A stretch of 64,000 bases of DNA from Desulfosporosinus sp. Sb-LF (GCF_004766055.1 NZ_SPQR01000001.1:248001-312000), one strand, 5' to 3'. Shown: positions 1 to 9,263, counted from the stretch's first letter. Notes: generated by a model from the letters alone, not told the origin. Numbers and translations are program-made.

Positions 1-105
1 AAGTTGATGAACCCTTTAAAGGATCGACTGAAGAAAGCTGATCACAACTGGCGAAGGCCCTGCGCATCACTGGATTGATTTTCTCCATATGAGCTTTAGC
101 TGTGA

Positions 106-3100
106 TTAACGCACAGTGAACGTCATCTCAGAAATTTGGCGGTCATCCGGAATAAAGTTATAGCCACCGATCGTTGCTTCAATTCCAAGCCGATACGTGT
201 GACCTGTAGCCAGTTTTGAACTGGGAATGGTTAAACTACTCCTGCCTATCTCAGAATCTGAGAAGCCATCACCGGTCTGATTGATGGTTAAATCTTTAAG
301 CAGGTAACGATAGGATACAAGCAACATTTTGTAGCGGTCTTTCCAATCAGAGCTATCCCAGGTTATGGTCAGATCTTGCTTGGGCACCGTTGCTTCGTTG
401 GCAGGTGAAGTAATGGTCGGCGGCTTTAACGTATGAATCATAATCAGAACTCCGGACGAAGGGTAAAAACCTGCTTGGATATACCACTCTTTGTAGCCAG
501 GCGCCAAACGATCGGTTCCAGTCGTTCCTGCCACCGAAATGCGACAATCGTTTCCTTCAGTAAAAATTGACCCTGGCAAAGTGTAAGTGTTGACGTCGCC
601 AACATAAGCCCAAAAGACCACCCCGCGTTTGGAATCACTCACTCTGACAAGATAATTCGGAGTTGAAAGTCCAGACCATTTCAGGGTTAAATCTTTCTTA
701 GGATATACGCAGTCGTCCCAGAGTTTATCCAAGGAACCCCCATTTTCATAGGGCCCTTTTAGACTGGGGTCGGGATTGGACGCCCCTAAAATTTGCGGTT
801 CGGTCACTATTGGACTGTTAGCAGGGGGCGTTAGAGGATTAAGCGCAGCCGACGCAGGCGAAGCATTAGGTATATGCATCGCTGGATGGTTTGGATCAAA
901 AGTATCGGCTATCGACTCCATCGTTTTATCCGACACGACACCCGTTCCCCCTAAGACCATCGTTTCTCTAATTTGCCCGATCTTTGATTTCAAGAAGTTT
1001 TGAGCGACCGTCGGTAGCTCTTTGCTCACCAGGACAATCGGACTATTGGTTCGGGCCGCCAACACGGAACCTGCTAAAGCATCAGGAAAGTTCTCTCCTG
1101 TGGCCACAAACACGGTGTTCAGATCGGCGTTCATGCCCTCGGCAATGGCAATAGCCGAATCATATTTGTCCATACCTGAGAAACGCTTCATACCGGGTAG
1201 TTGGTTGGCAACCTCCGCACTAATAACGGCCGTTCCACCAACAACCGTCGCCTCCGACACTTGCAACTCTTGGATAGCGTCCTGAGTGTAACTGGGCAGA
1301 CTGTACGTTTTAGTCAAGAGAATGGGAATCTGCTGATAAGCCGCTAACGAGGACACCGCTAAAGCGTCTGGGAAATTTCCGCCATAGGCTATCACGGCTT
1401 TGCCGGGAGCAGCTAGATTTTGTTCTTTAAGATAGTGGGCAATTTTTGCCGCTGTTTCATATTGATCATATCCGCCAATCCTGATTACATTTTGATACTC
1501 TGCTTTTAACGTCTGTTCGATTTGCGTTGAGACAACCGCCTTGCCTCCCAGGATGAAGACCGTCTTAGGATTTAAGCGTTGAAGTTCCTTGGCCGTTGCT
1601 GCTGTTAATTGGTTGGAGTCTGTCAGAAGAATCGGGGCCTTCACCGCTGAGGCTAATACCGTTCCCGGCAGTGCATCGGCATAGGATTTCTCATTGACTA
1701 AAATTGCTGCTTCTGTGCCATACGCCCAGCCAGTCTGGGCAATCTCCACAGCGGTATCCGGCGCAGCCTGACCGGCTTTACGGAAGTACTCCGGAGTTGG
1801 CAGGGTTGATATAGCCTCTGGCATGGAAACGTGTTCGGTGAGGCCCAGTCCTAATTGTCCAGAGTCATTATAGCCCCAGGACATGGTGCTGAATGCGGCA
1901 CAGAGCGCATGATATCCACCGGCAGATATACTTTGGTCCACTGAAGGTATGAGGGGAATGTTTTCGATCGGTTTAGGCGTCGACTCAAATTTTGCAGTGC
2001 TGCCATCACCCAATTGATTAAAATCATTGCGTCCCCAGGCCACTGTAACGCCTTGATTCGTCGCGGCCATACTGAACTGGTTTCCAGCGGAAATAGACGT
2101 AATACCGGATAATCCCTGGACTAAAGCAGGTGCAGTACAGTTTTCGTCAGCACTTCCTGTACCCAAGATACTTTGAGTATTGTCGCCCCAGGCCCATACC
2201 CCTCCGTCACTCTTGAGCGCTAAACAGTGAGTCCATCCGGCAGAAATAGAGGTAATATCAGATAGACCTTGAACGAGAACTGGTGTTGACTCGTTCTTGG
2301 TGGTGCCATCACCCAGTTGACCGTCCTGATTATTACCCCAGGCCCAAACCTTGCCGTCGGCTGTGATTGCCAGGCTGGTGTCTCCTCCAGCAGCTATTTT
2401 GGTCACCTGTCTTAAACCTTTAACTTGTACTGGGGTAGAGCGATCCTGCTGAGAGCCATCCCCTAATTGTCCGGAGTTGTTATCTCCCCAGGCCCACACG
2501 GTACCATCGCTTTGGACAGCTAAACTATGCCTCGTTCCTGCTGCCACACCGACGATGTCGCTGAGCCCATTCACGGTAACCGCCGTATTGCGGTTCGTAG
2601 ACGACCCATCCCCAAGTTGACCGTGGTCATTATTACCCCAGGTTTCTACACTTTTGTCCTGTAATAACGCCAGACTGTGAGTCCCTCCTGCAGCCACCGA
2701 AGAGACCTGGGTTTTCAACCCCTGAACACGGACCGGGGTCGATCTCTGAATATTGGTTCCGTCCCCTAATTGTCCGTAGGTATTGCTTCCCCAAGCCATG
2801 ACGTATTCTCCAGCAGACAAGCTATGCGAGTCCCCGGCGCTAACGCCCCCTTGAAACGTCTTGAAAGGAAGTGACACCGTAAAATCGTAGGAATAGTCCT
2901 GCAAGGTTAAGCCCTCGAGATCCACAATGTTGGTAAGGCGCAACGTATAATGTTGACTCAGGGACAAGGGAGCCACGGTCTCGATCAGCATCCTTCCTAA
3001 GTCAGAGCCTTCTTGGGTTAAATTTAGGGCGACTTCTTGGCCCTGATCATCTTTAAGGGTGACGTTCCCCTGAGTGCTAAATGACGATTGGAGCATCGGT

Positions 3101-4365
3101 TTTGTAAAACGAAGCGTGATCGCATACGGCTCGCTGTAGAGTGTCCTTACCAAGGATACATTACCCACCGTCGGTCCCATGGGAGTTTTATCCGCGAAAT
3201 TTTGACTAGGCACGTAATGATTGACCTTAGTGCCATCGCCTAGTTCACCATTCATGTTATTTCCCCAAGTCCAGACTGTGCCGTCCGTTTTGAGAGCGAG
3301 ATCGTACCAACCCAAACAGGCAACGACACTAAACGTTCCACTGAGACCCCGCACTTGGACAGGTTGAGGAGTGACTGTATTCATCGACCCATACCCCGGC
3401 AGCGCATTACCCCAAGTCCAGACTGTCTGATCCTGGAGTACCGCCATAAAATTGTTTTGTCCGGCGGCGGCTGACACAACGTGGCTAAGCCCTGGAACTT
3501 GAACTAGAGTGTTTTGAATATCATTATTTACTGCACCATTGACACTGAGGCCCAATTGCCAGAGTGAACCATCCTGCTTGATCACCGTTAAAGAATATCC
3601 CCCAGGAATAAGGGTTTTGATATTGGTTAGCCCCGTATTTATAGGCAACTGTTGGTCTTGTCGTAAGCCGTCTCCCAGTTGACCTTGATCATTTAAGCCC
3701 CAAGCCCAAACCGTGCCATCGGCTTTGATCGCATAACTGGAATGGTAATTAGCGGCAAGGCTGACAACACCACTCAGCTCAGAAATTTGAACCGGAGTTT
3801 TTCTGTCGTTGGTCGTCCCATCGCCTAAGGCTCCGTTCTGATTCGACCCCCAAGCCCACACGGTCCCGTCGTTTTTGAGCGCCAAACAATAACTATACCC
3901 TGTCGCGATAGCAGAAATTCCGCTGAGACTAGGAACCTGCGCTGGCAGATTCCTTTTACTCGTCATGCCATCCCCGAGTTCACCCGATTGATTCGATCCC
4001 CAGCTCCAGACAGTCCCATCCTTTTTAAGGGCAAGGGCGACATCACCGCCAGCACTAATCGCCACAACCTCGGTCAAATTTTTGGTTTGAACAGGAACTA
4101 ACGCCGAGTTGGAGTCGGGGTCATTATTTCCTAAAGGACCTGTTCCCCAACCCCAAACAGTACCGTCGCTTTTCATAGCTAAGGCATAAGCTTCGTTAGC
4201 GCTAATGGCGGTAATCTGGGCACCTGAAGCTGAGGCCGTTTTGGGAAGAACCAAGATGCTGGGTATACAAAGAGAGCAGATCAGGGCAACGATGGTTAAG
4301 ACTGCTGTGAAACGGGCTTGATTTCTTCCATATCTAGAATTCGTGTCTTGACGATTATGGTTCAA
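106..4365 (-). CDS. Secreted RCC1-repeat protein with CWB2 cell-wall-binding repeats
   Basis: This 1419-residue protein is predicted to be exported and held on the cell wall. It starts at a TTG preceded by AGGAGGAAGG and has a signal peptide (about residues 1-46, ending near TASASG). Two blocks of RCC1-type beta-propeller repeats follow (about 50-395 and 505-850), with recurring motifs such as VWAWG, GQLGDGT and HSLALK. Between them is an SbsA-like Ig segment (about 400-500). Three CWB2 repeats (about 875-1165; PILLT, VFILGGKAVVS, MVLGGTGVVS) are known in this family to anchor proteins to anionic wall polymers. The last 230 residues look like Ig/Fn3-type domains. RCC1 propellers usually bind proteins or ligands; the partner here is unknown. 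No gene is close enough upstream to form an operon. Confidence 0.9.
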   Translation of the reverse strand: MNHNRQDTNSRYGRNQARFTAVLTIVALICSLCIPSILVLPKTASASGAQITAISANEAYALAMKSDGTVWGWGTGPLGNNDPDSNSALVPVQTKNLTEVVAISAGGDVALALKKDGTVWSWGSNQSGELGDGMTSKRNLPAQVPSLSGISAIATGYSYCLALKNDGTVWAWGSNQNGALGDGTTNDRKTPVQISELSGVVSLAANYHSSYAIKADGTVWAWGLNDQGQLGDGLRQDQQLPINTGLTNIKTLIPGGYSLTVIKQDGSLWQLGLSVNGAVNNDIQNTLVQVPGLSHVVSAAAGQNNFMAVLQDQTVWTWGNALPGYGSMNTVTPQPVQVRGLSGTFSVVACLGWYDLALKTDGTVWTWGNNMNGELGDGTKVNHYVPSQNFADKTPMGPTVGNVSLVRTLYSEPYAITLRFTKPMLQSSFSTQGNVTLKDDQGQEVALNLTQEGSDLGRMLIETVAPLSLSQHYTLRLTNIVDLEGLTLQDYSYDFTVSLPFKTFQGGVSAGDSHSLSAGEYVMAWGSNTYGQLGDGTNIQRSTPVRVQGLKTQVSSVAAGGTHSLALLQDKSVETWGNNDHGQLGDGSSTNRNTAVTVNGLSDIVGVAAGTRHSLAVQSDGTVWAWGDNNSGQLGDGSQQDRSTPVQVKGLRQVTKIAAGGDTSLAITADGKVWAWGNNQDGQLGDGTTKNESTPVLVQGLSDITSISAGWTHCLALKSDGGVWAWGDNTQSILGTGSADENCTAPALVQGLSGITSISAGNQFSMAATNQGVTVAWGRNDFNQLGDGSTAKFESTPKPIENIPLIPSVDQSISAGGYHALCAAFSTMSWGYNDSGQLGLGLTEHVSMPEAISTLPTPEYFRKAGQAAPDTAVEIAQTGWAYGTEAAILVNEKSYADALPGTVLASAVKAPILLTDSNQLTAATAKELQRLNPKTVFILGGKAVVSTQIEQTLKAEYQNVIRIGGYDQYETAAKIAHYLKEQNLAAPGKAVIAYGGNFPDALAVSSLAAYQQIPILLTKTYSLPSYTQDAIQELQVSEATVVGGTAVISAEVANQLPGMKRFSGMDKYDSAIAIAEGMNADLNTVFVATGENFPDALAGSVLAARTNSPIVLVSKELPTVAQNFLKSKIGQIRETMVLGGTGVVSDKTMESIADTFDPNHPAMHIPNASPASAALNPLTPPANSPIVTEPQILGASNPDPSLKGPYENGGSLDKLWDDCVYPKKDLTLKWSGLSTPNYLVRVSDSKRGVVFWAYVGDVNTYTLPGSIFTEGNDCRISVAGTTGTDRLAPGYKEWYIQAGFYPSSGVLIMIHTLKPPTITSPANEATVPKQDLTITWDSSDWKDRYKMLLVSYRYLLKDLTINQTGDGFSDSEIGRSSLTIPSSKLATGHTYRLGIEATIGGYNFIPDDRQISEMTFTVR

Positions 4366-4482
4366 TTTTCCTTCCTCCTACAATCCATGTGGCACCCAAA
4401 CATAAATAAAGGATGTACAATTTACATTTTAAGGGCTACCAAAGGTTTAATATACAAGAAGATTAAGGAAACAAGGCTTTTT

Positions 4483-4524
4483 AAGAACAGAGTGCTTCGC
4501 GTAAACGCAAAGCACCCTGTTCTT
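4483..4524. other. Hairpin upstream of the RCC1/CWB2 gene
   Basis: A 19-base inverted repeat (arms AAGAACAGAGTGCTTCGCG and CGCAAAGCACCCTGTTCTT, loop TAAA, two mismatches) lies about 120 bases upstream of the TTG start of the RCC1 gene. No T-tract follows on either strand, so it is a weak terminator candidate. It could be a leader structure for the minus-strand gene. Confidence 0.5.
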
Positions 4525-4621
4525 ACTTCCTCCTCGTTATGAATCATTATTGCAAATCATACGAGTTAATTCGTTTTTTTGTTTACTTTCCCTTGTGGTT
4601 TTTAATGGAAATAGTTGTTAG

Positions 4622-4715
4622 GCTGAAATTCACGTCAAGCCGCTTTATGAAGTACATTTCTATGAGGTTGGCGCAGTTGACTCTATTATAGATATTGTTT
4701 GGAGCGGCTGTGTGC
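4622..4715 (+). pseudogene. larC remnant
   Basis: The frame reads AEIHVKPLYEVHFYEVGAVD followed by SIIDIV. This matches the conserved LarC core present in the intact larC of this window (VHFHEVGAVDSIVDIVG, encoded near 30000). A stop codon precedes the fragment directly and the frame is lost after about 30 codons. The DNA is clearly diverged from the intact copy, so this is an old duplicate or a remnant of a second larC. No function is expected. Confidence 0.75.
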
Positions 4716-4770
4716 CTAGATCATTTGAAATTTAAAAAGTATTCCCGTGCAAAAAGGAGGTTTGATGTTA

Positions 4771-4898
4771 ATGAGTATTTTTACAGAGCTAATAATCAGA
4801 GGTGTCCTAGTTATACTCTAATAACTATTCCTTTAATTTTAGGAACAACTTTAGTAACGAGTGTCGCATTAGTAATTAACATTTGGTATTGTCTTTAG
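4771..4898 (+). pseudogene. Possible frameshifted small membrane protein
   Basis: A strong ribosome binding site (AAAAAGGAGG, 4751-4760) precedes ATG codons at 4765 and 4771. That frame reads MSIFTELIIRGVLVIL and stops. A neighbouring frame then continues with a hydrophobic stretch (ITIPLILGTTLVTSVALVIN) to a stop at 4898. The layout fits a small two-segment membrane protein broken by a frameshift. No family was recognised, and a real 18-residue peptide is an alternative. Confidence 0.3.
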
Positions 4899-5017
4899 AA
4901 GAATGGAATAATATTTTAGTAAGTAGTCCGTTTTGGCCGGTACTGATGTGTTAATATTGATAGTAATGTTAAGGTACAAATAACAGAAGATAACAAGGTA
5001 GTTGGAGGTGTATAGGA

Positions 5018-5362
5018 ATGAATTTTGGTGAGATTTTTAAGGATATTTCTGCGGGACTTTTGGTTACAGATGCAGATTTCAATGTGATCTGGGCCAATAA
5101 ATTCGAGGAAGAGTTCTATGGGAAACCGGTTGTGGGTTTGTGGGCTTTAGACTGTCACAAGGAACAAAATCGCCAAAAGATTGCGGACTTTATAGCACGG
5201 TTTAAAACCGGGGAATTAAAATCCTTTACCAAAATAGCCTTTGGGATGGTTATTACCTATAGTAGCTATTTCGAGGATGGGGAGTTTGCCGGAATGATTC
5301 GAACAAGAATTAATTTGCCCGAAGGGGCTGATGCAAAGGAGACAGCCCATTATCCAACGTAA
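5018..5362 (+). CDS. Stand-alone PAS-domain protein
   Basis: This 114-residue protein starts with ATG behind GGAGGTG. It reads as one PAS fold: IFKDISAGLLVTDADFNVIW is the usual PAS beginning, followed by WANKFEEEFYGKPVVG and a C-terminal sheet. PAS domains sense small ligands, redox state or light, and are normally joined to an output domain. None is present here, so it may signal by protein-protein contact. The next kinase downstream (5669-6423) is broken, so a former partnership is possible but unproven. A terminator-like hairpin follows at 5544. Confidence 0.75.
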   Translation: MNFGEIFKDISAGLLVTDADFNVIWANKFEEEFYGKPVVGLWALDCHKEQNRQKIADFIARFKTGELKSFTKIAFGMVITYSSYFEDGEFAGMIRTRINLPEGADAKETAHYPT

Positions 5363-5543
5363 AAACTAGAAATAGTATTCTATTACAATATTACGGAAAA
5401 TCACATTAATTTTCACATTGAAAATCGCACCCATATTAGCATTAACAATAAATTTATTAGTCGAGTAAAAATCAATGTGATTCTGCCTGTGATTCCCGGC
5501 GGAAATACAAGGGGTTGAGCCCTGAAACCTTAGAAAATAACGC

Positions 5544-5590
5544 AATAGGGACTAATGTGAATTTGTCACGATTAGCCCCTATTTTCTTTG
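5544..5590 (+). terminator. Rho-independent terminator
   Basis: Inverted repeat AATAGGGACTAAT / ATTAGCCCCTATT with a 14-base loop, followed by TTTCTTTG. It probably ends transcription from the PAS gene. The rest of 5363-5668 shows no coding signal. Confidence 0.7.
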
Positions 5591-5668
5591 TTATCGCTGC
5601 CTTTGTTTCGCGGGATACTCAAGGTTTTCTTCATTAGAAGAGGCGATCTATTGGGCCATTAAAGATCC

Positions 5669-6423
5669 TTGGTATTACCAGGAACTGATGGCTCGATTTT
5701 CAGTTCGAGAACATCGATTTCTTGGATAAACCTTTGGTCAGATTGGAGAAGGAATTTCCGCTTGACTTATACACCTCGACAGGTTATAACTGCAGAACTC
5801 GTTCAGGTCAACTTGGAACTAGTGCAAGGAAACCCTGAAGAAACAGTGGCGAGCCAGTCCAAATGGTTGGACTATAGTTTGCAAGAGACGAATCGCATGA
5901 CTAAATTGGTGGACGATCTCCTTTTTCTAGCTCGGGCGGACTCCCAACAACAAACGTTAGAGAAGAAATACTTCCCCCTTGATGCAGCACTCCGTGCGGT
6001 CATCGAATCCTACAAACTCCTGGCAGAGTCCCACGGAATTCTCCTGGAATCTACTATGGACTCTGAAGTCACTTATTGGGGGGATGAATTCAGGATTAAA
6101 CAACTCGTGATTATCCTCTTAGATAATGCGATTAAATACACGTCCTCTGGGGGGGAGCTACCCTTTCCCTAAAAGACTGGGATACTTTTATAGAAATTTC
6201 AGTATCCGATCATGGAGAGGGTATCGAACCAGAACATTTGTCTAAGATTTTTGAACGGTTTTACCGTGTTGGTAAAGCCCGTTCTAACCAGAAAGAGGGT
6301 ACGGGGTTAGGCTTAGCGATCGCGGACTGGATTATTCAAAGCCACGACGGTCAAGTTAAGGTCTCTAGCTCCCCAGGGGAAGGAACAATGTTTGTCATTC
6401 GTTTGCCTCATCAAGGTCGTTAA
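5669..6423 (+). pseudogene. Sensor histidine kinase remnant (H-box lost, frameshifted)
   Basis: The dimerisation helix after the phosphorylated histidine is visible (RMTKLVDDLLFLARADS), then an N-box (IILLDNAIKYTSSGG). After a run of seven G near 6153 the frame changes, and the C-terminal catalytic part continues (VSDHGEGIEPEHL, IFERFYRVGKARS, GTGLGLAIADWI, PGEGTMFVIRLP) to a stop at 6423. The expected HELRTPL box is missing: the sequence jumps from AEL to QVNLELVQ, as if a few codons were deleted. The sensor and membrane segments are also absent. No response regulator lies nearby. The G-run frameshift could be a sequencing error, but the lost H-box supports real decay. Confidence 0.85.
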
Positions 6424-6636
6424 GCTACCAGATTTCATTGTACCATAATTTGGATATACATAGAATCCTGTTATTGTTATAGCCGAGAACGAACCATTCG
6501 ACTGTTTGAGATGTTACCAGGGGTCATCAAGAGCATGGAAAATGGATAGAGTTCTTAAACGAATAAAAGAGAAGGGGAATGCAATCTTGTACACTAAAAA
6601 GTATTGAGATTTACAGTTCGAATTTGTAAAACTGTA

Positions 6637-6667
6637 TTGACTTGGAGACAACTCTAAGTGATAAACT
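6637..6667 (+). promoter_or_regulatory. MerR-type promoter of the aldo/keto reductase gene
   Basis: A -35 box TTGACT (6637-6642) and a -10 box TAAACT (6662-6667) are separated by 19 bases, longer than normal. The spacer carries the dyad CTTGGAGACAACTCTAAG (6641-6658). An over-long spacer holding a dyad is the hallmark of promoters untwisted by MerR-family activators. No MerR gene lies in this window, so the regulator must be encoded elsewhere. Confidence 0.75.
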
Positions 6668-6702
6668 ATAGGTGAAGAATTGGATAAGCGGGAGGAGAAT
6701 TT

Positions 6703-7818
6703 ATGTTTCAGAAGAAATTGGGTTTTGGATGTATGAGACTACCCCTTACAAATCCGGAGGATCAGACGAGCGTTGATTTGTCCCAGGTATGCCGGATGGT
6801 CGATACCTTTTTAGAGAGAGGATTCACGTATTTTGATACAGCCTATATGTATCATAATTATGTCAGTGAAGTGATGGTCAAGGAAGCCTTGGTGAAACGT
6901 CATCCCAGAGAAAGCTATACGATCGCAACCAAGTTGCCGACCATGATGTTAAAAACCAAAGAGGATATGGAGCGCATTTTCAAGGAACAGTTAGAAAAAT
7001 GTGGCGTGGAGTATTTTGATTATTATATGCTGCATTGTTTGAATGCAGCGAACTATGCCATTGCCCAAAAACTTGATAGCTTTGCCTTCATTCAGGAGAA
7101 GAAGGCAAAGGGCAAAATCCACAAGATCGGTTTTTCCTACCATGATAATGCAGAGCTTTTAGAAGAAATTCTTACCGCTCATCCCGAGGTGGAATTTGTA
7201 CAGCTCCAGCTGAATTATCTGGATTGGGATAATGCCAACATTCAATCCCGTTTGTGTTATGAGGTGTGTGTCAAGCATGGTAAGTCGGTGATCGCGATGG
7301 AACCCATCAAAGGGGGTACGCTTGCGGCAGTCCCTGCGGAGGCTGAAAAGATGTTTAAGGACTATGCCCCTGATTTGTCCGCAGCTTCCTGGGCAATCCG
7401 GTTTGCAGCAAGTCAGCCCAATGTCACGATGGTACTTTCTGGTATGTCAAACGATGAGCAGTTAATGGATAACATAAGTTATATGCAGGATTTTAACCCG
7501 CTGAATCAGGAAGAGTTGACGATCATAAACAAAGCGGTGGATATCATTAATTCCAGCATTGCCGTGCCTTGTACGGGATGTCAGTATTGTGTCGAAGGCT
7601 GTCCTCAAAATATTCCAATTCCAAAATATTTTGCTTTATATAACTCCTATGTACAGTTTGGAAGGGCATCCAACTCAACCTTTTATTATGCGAATTATGT
7701 AGAACAAAACGGTCGCGCATCGGATTGTATCGCTTGCCGCCAGTGCGAGAGTCACTGTCCACAGCATCTGGACATCGTAGACAGCTTAAAAGAGGTTGCC
7801 CAAACCTTTGATCAATAA
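6703..7818 (+). CDS. Aldo/keto reductase with C-terminal 4Fe-4S domain
   Basis: This 371-residue protein begins with [10 protein letters not shown], typical of the iron-sulfur branch of the aldo/keto reductases, and has [10 protein letters not shown] carrying the catalytic Asp and Tyr. [14 protein letters not shown] and [10 protein letters not shown] complete the TIM-barrel signatures (about 1-290). The tail carries [12 protein letters not shown] and [12 protein letters not shown], ferredoxin-like cysteine motifs for two 4Fe-4S clusters. These enzymes reduce carbonyl compounds, probably with electrons passed through the clusters; the substrate is unknown. RBS GGGAGGAG precedes the ATG. The MerR-type promoter at 6637 suggests induction by reactive aldehydes or related stress. 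Confidence 0.92.
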   Translation: MFQKKLGFGCMRLPLTNPEDQTSVDLSQVCRMVDTFLERGFTYFDTAYMYHNYVSEVMVKEALVKRHPRESYTIATKLPTMMLKTKEDMERIFKEQLEKCGVEYFDYYMLHCLNAANYAIAQKLDSFAFIQEKKAKGKIHKIGFSYHDNAELLEEILTAHPEVEFVQLQLNYLDWDNANIQSRLCYEVCVKHGKSVIAMEPIKGGTLAAVPAEAEKMFKDYAPDLSAASWAIRFAASQPNVTMVLSGMSNDEQLMDNISYMQDFNPLNQEELTIINKAVDIINSSIAVPCTGCQYCVEGCPQNIPIPKYFALYNSYVQFGRASNSTFYYANYVEQNGRASDCIACRQCESHCPQHLDIVDSLKEVAQTFDQ

Positions 7819-8075
7819 AAAGTGCCCTTCATGGCACTCGGGTGAAGGAAGTAATAGAGGATCGGCTTAATAAGAGGAAATTTTAAATGAATGCTCAAGA
7901 AACCAACCGGATGGGATAAACCCATACGAAAAGGATTTGTGGCAAAGATATAAATATCCACGTGGAAGGGAGCGGGTAAGCTCATTGAGCCATCACTTCC
8001 GGGTCGGATGATAAATGTTGATGATAGCATTAAAAGACTTATTATGAGTACTAAGATTCTTTTACTCTTTTTCAA
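7812..8075 (-). pseudogene. Signal-peptide-bearing ORF, probably truncated
   Basis: A minus-strand frame starts at TTG 8075 behind GAGGAGTG and encodes KKSKRILVLIISLLMLSSTF, a convincing signal peptide. The remaining 65 residues match no family I recognise and run into the 3' end of the aldo/keto reductase gene. It is most likely the 5' end of a secreted-protein gene whose remainder was lost. A small secreted protein is possible. Confidence 0.35.
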
Positions 8076-8200
8076 TGTTTCACTCCTCATAATATATTCG
8101 ATCTTTTTTACAAGACTTATGTTTTATTCGTTTATCTATACACCATTGAAGTGTGGGGATTTTTGTCCTTAATCACTTTTTCGCCAAGTTTCGCCGTATA

Positions 8201-8244
8201 TGTTGACTTAATTGTGGATTGCAGGCAGAATTAGGGTGGCTGGT
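8201..8244 (+). repeat. Copy 1 of a ~45-base repeat (also at 28886)
   Basis: The block beginning ATGTTGACTTAATTGTGGAT and ending GGGTGGCTGGTG recurs with few changes at 28886-28932. It lies in non-coding DNA here, between the truncated signal-peptide ORF and the MFS remnant. Identity unknown; it may be debris of a duplicated gene. Confidence 0.6.
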
Positions 8245-8373
8245 GTTCCTGTCCCTGAGCGTGAAGAAGCCATCATTACCAACTTTATTCAGTAATGAAC
8301 GCTGTTTTCTCTTCCCAACGACCTACACTATCCCAAAACAATTCACTAGTGGCATGCTAGCGACAATTCTAGG

Positions 8374-8413
8374 AGAGCCTCTCGCCTTTTCACAAGGCGA
8401 AGGGCTCTTTTGG
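8374..8413 (+). terminator. Terminator-like hairpin
   Basis: AGAGCC-TC-TCGCCTT pairs with AAGGCGA-AG-GGCTCT across the loop TTCAC (Ts beyond the stem allow slight extension), followed by TTTTGG. No intact gene precedes it, so it is probably left over from a lost gene. Confidence 0.6.
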
Positions 8414-8467
8414 CATTTTCGATGTATCCAATGAACAAAGTATGTTTTCCAGAAGTTTACTAATGAA

Positions 8468-8887
8468 ATGGTCATCAAAATTAACATTATAGTCTTAGGA
8501 TTAGGAATGGGCTTAGTGATGCCAACGCTGACAATTGCAGTCCAGAGTGTCTTTCCTCCCTCTGAGAGAGGGGTTGTTACCGCTGCAACTCAATTCTTTC
8601 GTAGTATTGGAAGCACCCTTGGAATGACGATTCTCGGAGTGGTTATGAATCAATACTCTGCAAGTTCTTTAAGAGGAAACTATCTACCAGCGGTTCAAGC
8701 GATTCCTGGTATCCAAGCAAGCCCTTTGGCGGGTATGCTTGCGAAGGCTGAAACTGATCCACAAGGGTTATTTAATATGCTGCTTAGTCCTGATGCTCTA
8801 AAAAGCATTCCTCAACCCCTACAACAAATCATGATGCCTCCGTTGAAAAAAATTCAAAAACAAGGGTCAAACTGGAACCTGACTTGA
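8468..8887 (+). pseudogene. C-terminal remnant of a DHA2-type MFS exporter
   Basis: Reading from 8468 gives almost exactly residues 360-488 of the intact exporter at 34229-35833 (GLGMGLVMPTLTIAVQS, FPPSERGVVTAATQFF, IPGIQASP). The 5' flank (8442-8478) matches the region just upstream of the intact marR gene (33701-33736), so marR and the first two thirds of the exporter were removed in one deletion. A second internal deletion removes the last membrane segment, joining PPLK directly to the C-terminal tail. Both ends therefore identify a decayed duplicate of the whole marR-exporter operon. Confidence 0.93.
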
Positions 8888-8927
8888 ATCGTGCTTAAAT
8901 AGGCGTACTCTGGATTTAGTTAAATAA

Positions 8928-8968
8928 GCACAAAAGGTCATTGCATCGAAGGCAATGACCTTTTGTGC
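8928..8968 (+). terminator. Rho-independent terminator after the MFS remnant
   Basis: GCACAAAAGGTCATTGC and its perfect complement GCAATGACCTTTTGTGC surround a 7-base loop. It occupies the same place as the terminator of the intact exporter (35837), so it belongs to the duplicated operon. Confidence 0.85.
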
Positions 8969-9051
8969 TGCGCACGACACCATATCATAGGCGGCACGCC
9001 GATGAGAACCATGCACTTATAGTACTAAAACTAAAAAGTGCCCAAAAGAAT

Positions 9052-9071
9052 CGAGGCTTGCCTCGGTTTTT
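9052..9071 (+). terminator. Short terminator hairpin
   Basis: CGAGGC-TT-GCCTCG followed by GTTTTTC. It is a compact GC stem with a T-tract and no recognisable gene upstream. The remainder of 8970-9420 has no convincing coding sequence. Confidence 0.55.
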
Positions 9072-9234
9072 CTATTCTTTAAAACCTGTGCTACAAACGA
9101 GTTTTACGGAATTTTAACCCATTATGTAACTAAACCTTTAAAGGAAGGTAGAATACGAGCACAAGGTCTAAGAAAAAAAGCAAAAATTAAAAATCTAAAT
9201 AGTAGTTATTGTAGTCTTTTATACAATTTCTTGG

Positions 9235-9263
9235 TATTAAATATGTTAATATCACAATTGTGA
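9235..9263 (+). promoter_or_regulatory. Two palindromes upstream of the DASS transporter
   Basis: TATTAAATATGTTAATA (9235-9251; arms TATTAA/TTAATA) is followed directly by the perfect 12-base palindrome TCACAATTGTGA (9252-9263). They lie 170 bases upstream of the transporter start in AT-rich DNA. They are plausible operator sites, possibly for the Crp/Fnr-type regulator encoded at 14776. Assignment is inference only. Confidence 0.4.

Noticed and set aside
1..105. Fragment at the window start reading ADHNWRRPCASLD on the plus strand
   Set aside because: Too short to assign, stops follow at once, and it lies downstream of the minus-strand wall-protein gene.
776..1285. Plus-strand ORFs inside the RCC1/CWB2 gene
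   Set aside because: They mirror the codon pattern of the large minus-strand gene, lack RBSs and encode low-complexity residues.
6150..6160. Frameshift in the kinase at a run of seven G taken as programmed frameshifting
   Set aside because: The gene also lacks its H-box and sensor, so it is dead regardless; a homopolymer sequencing error or decay is simpler.
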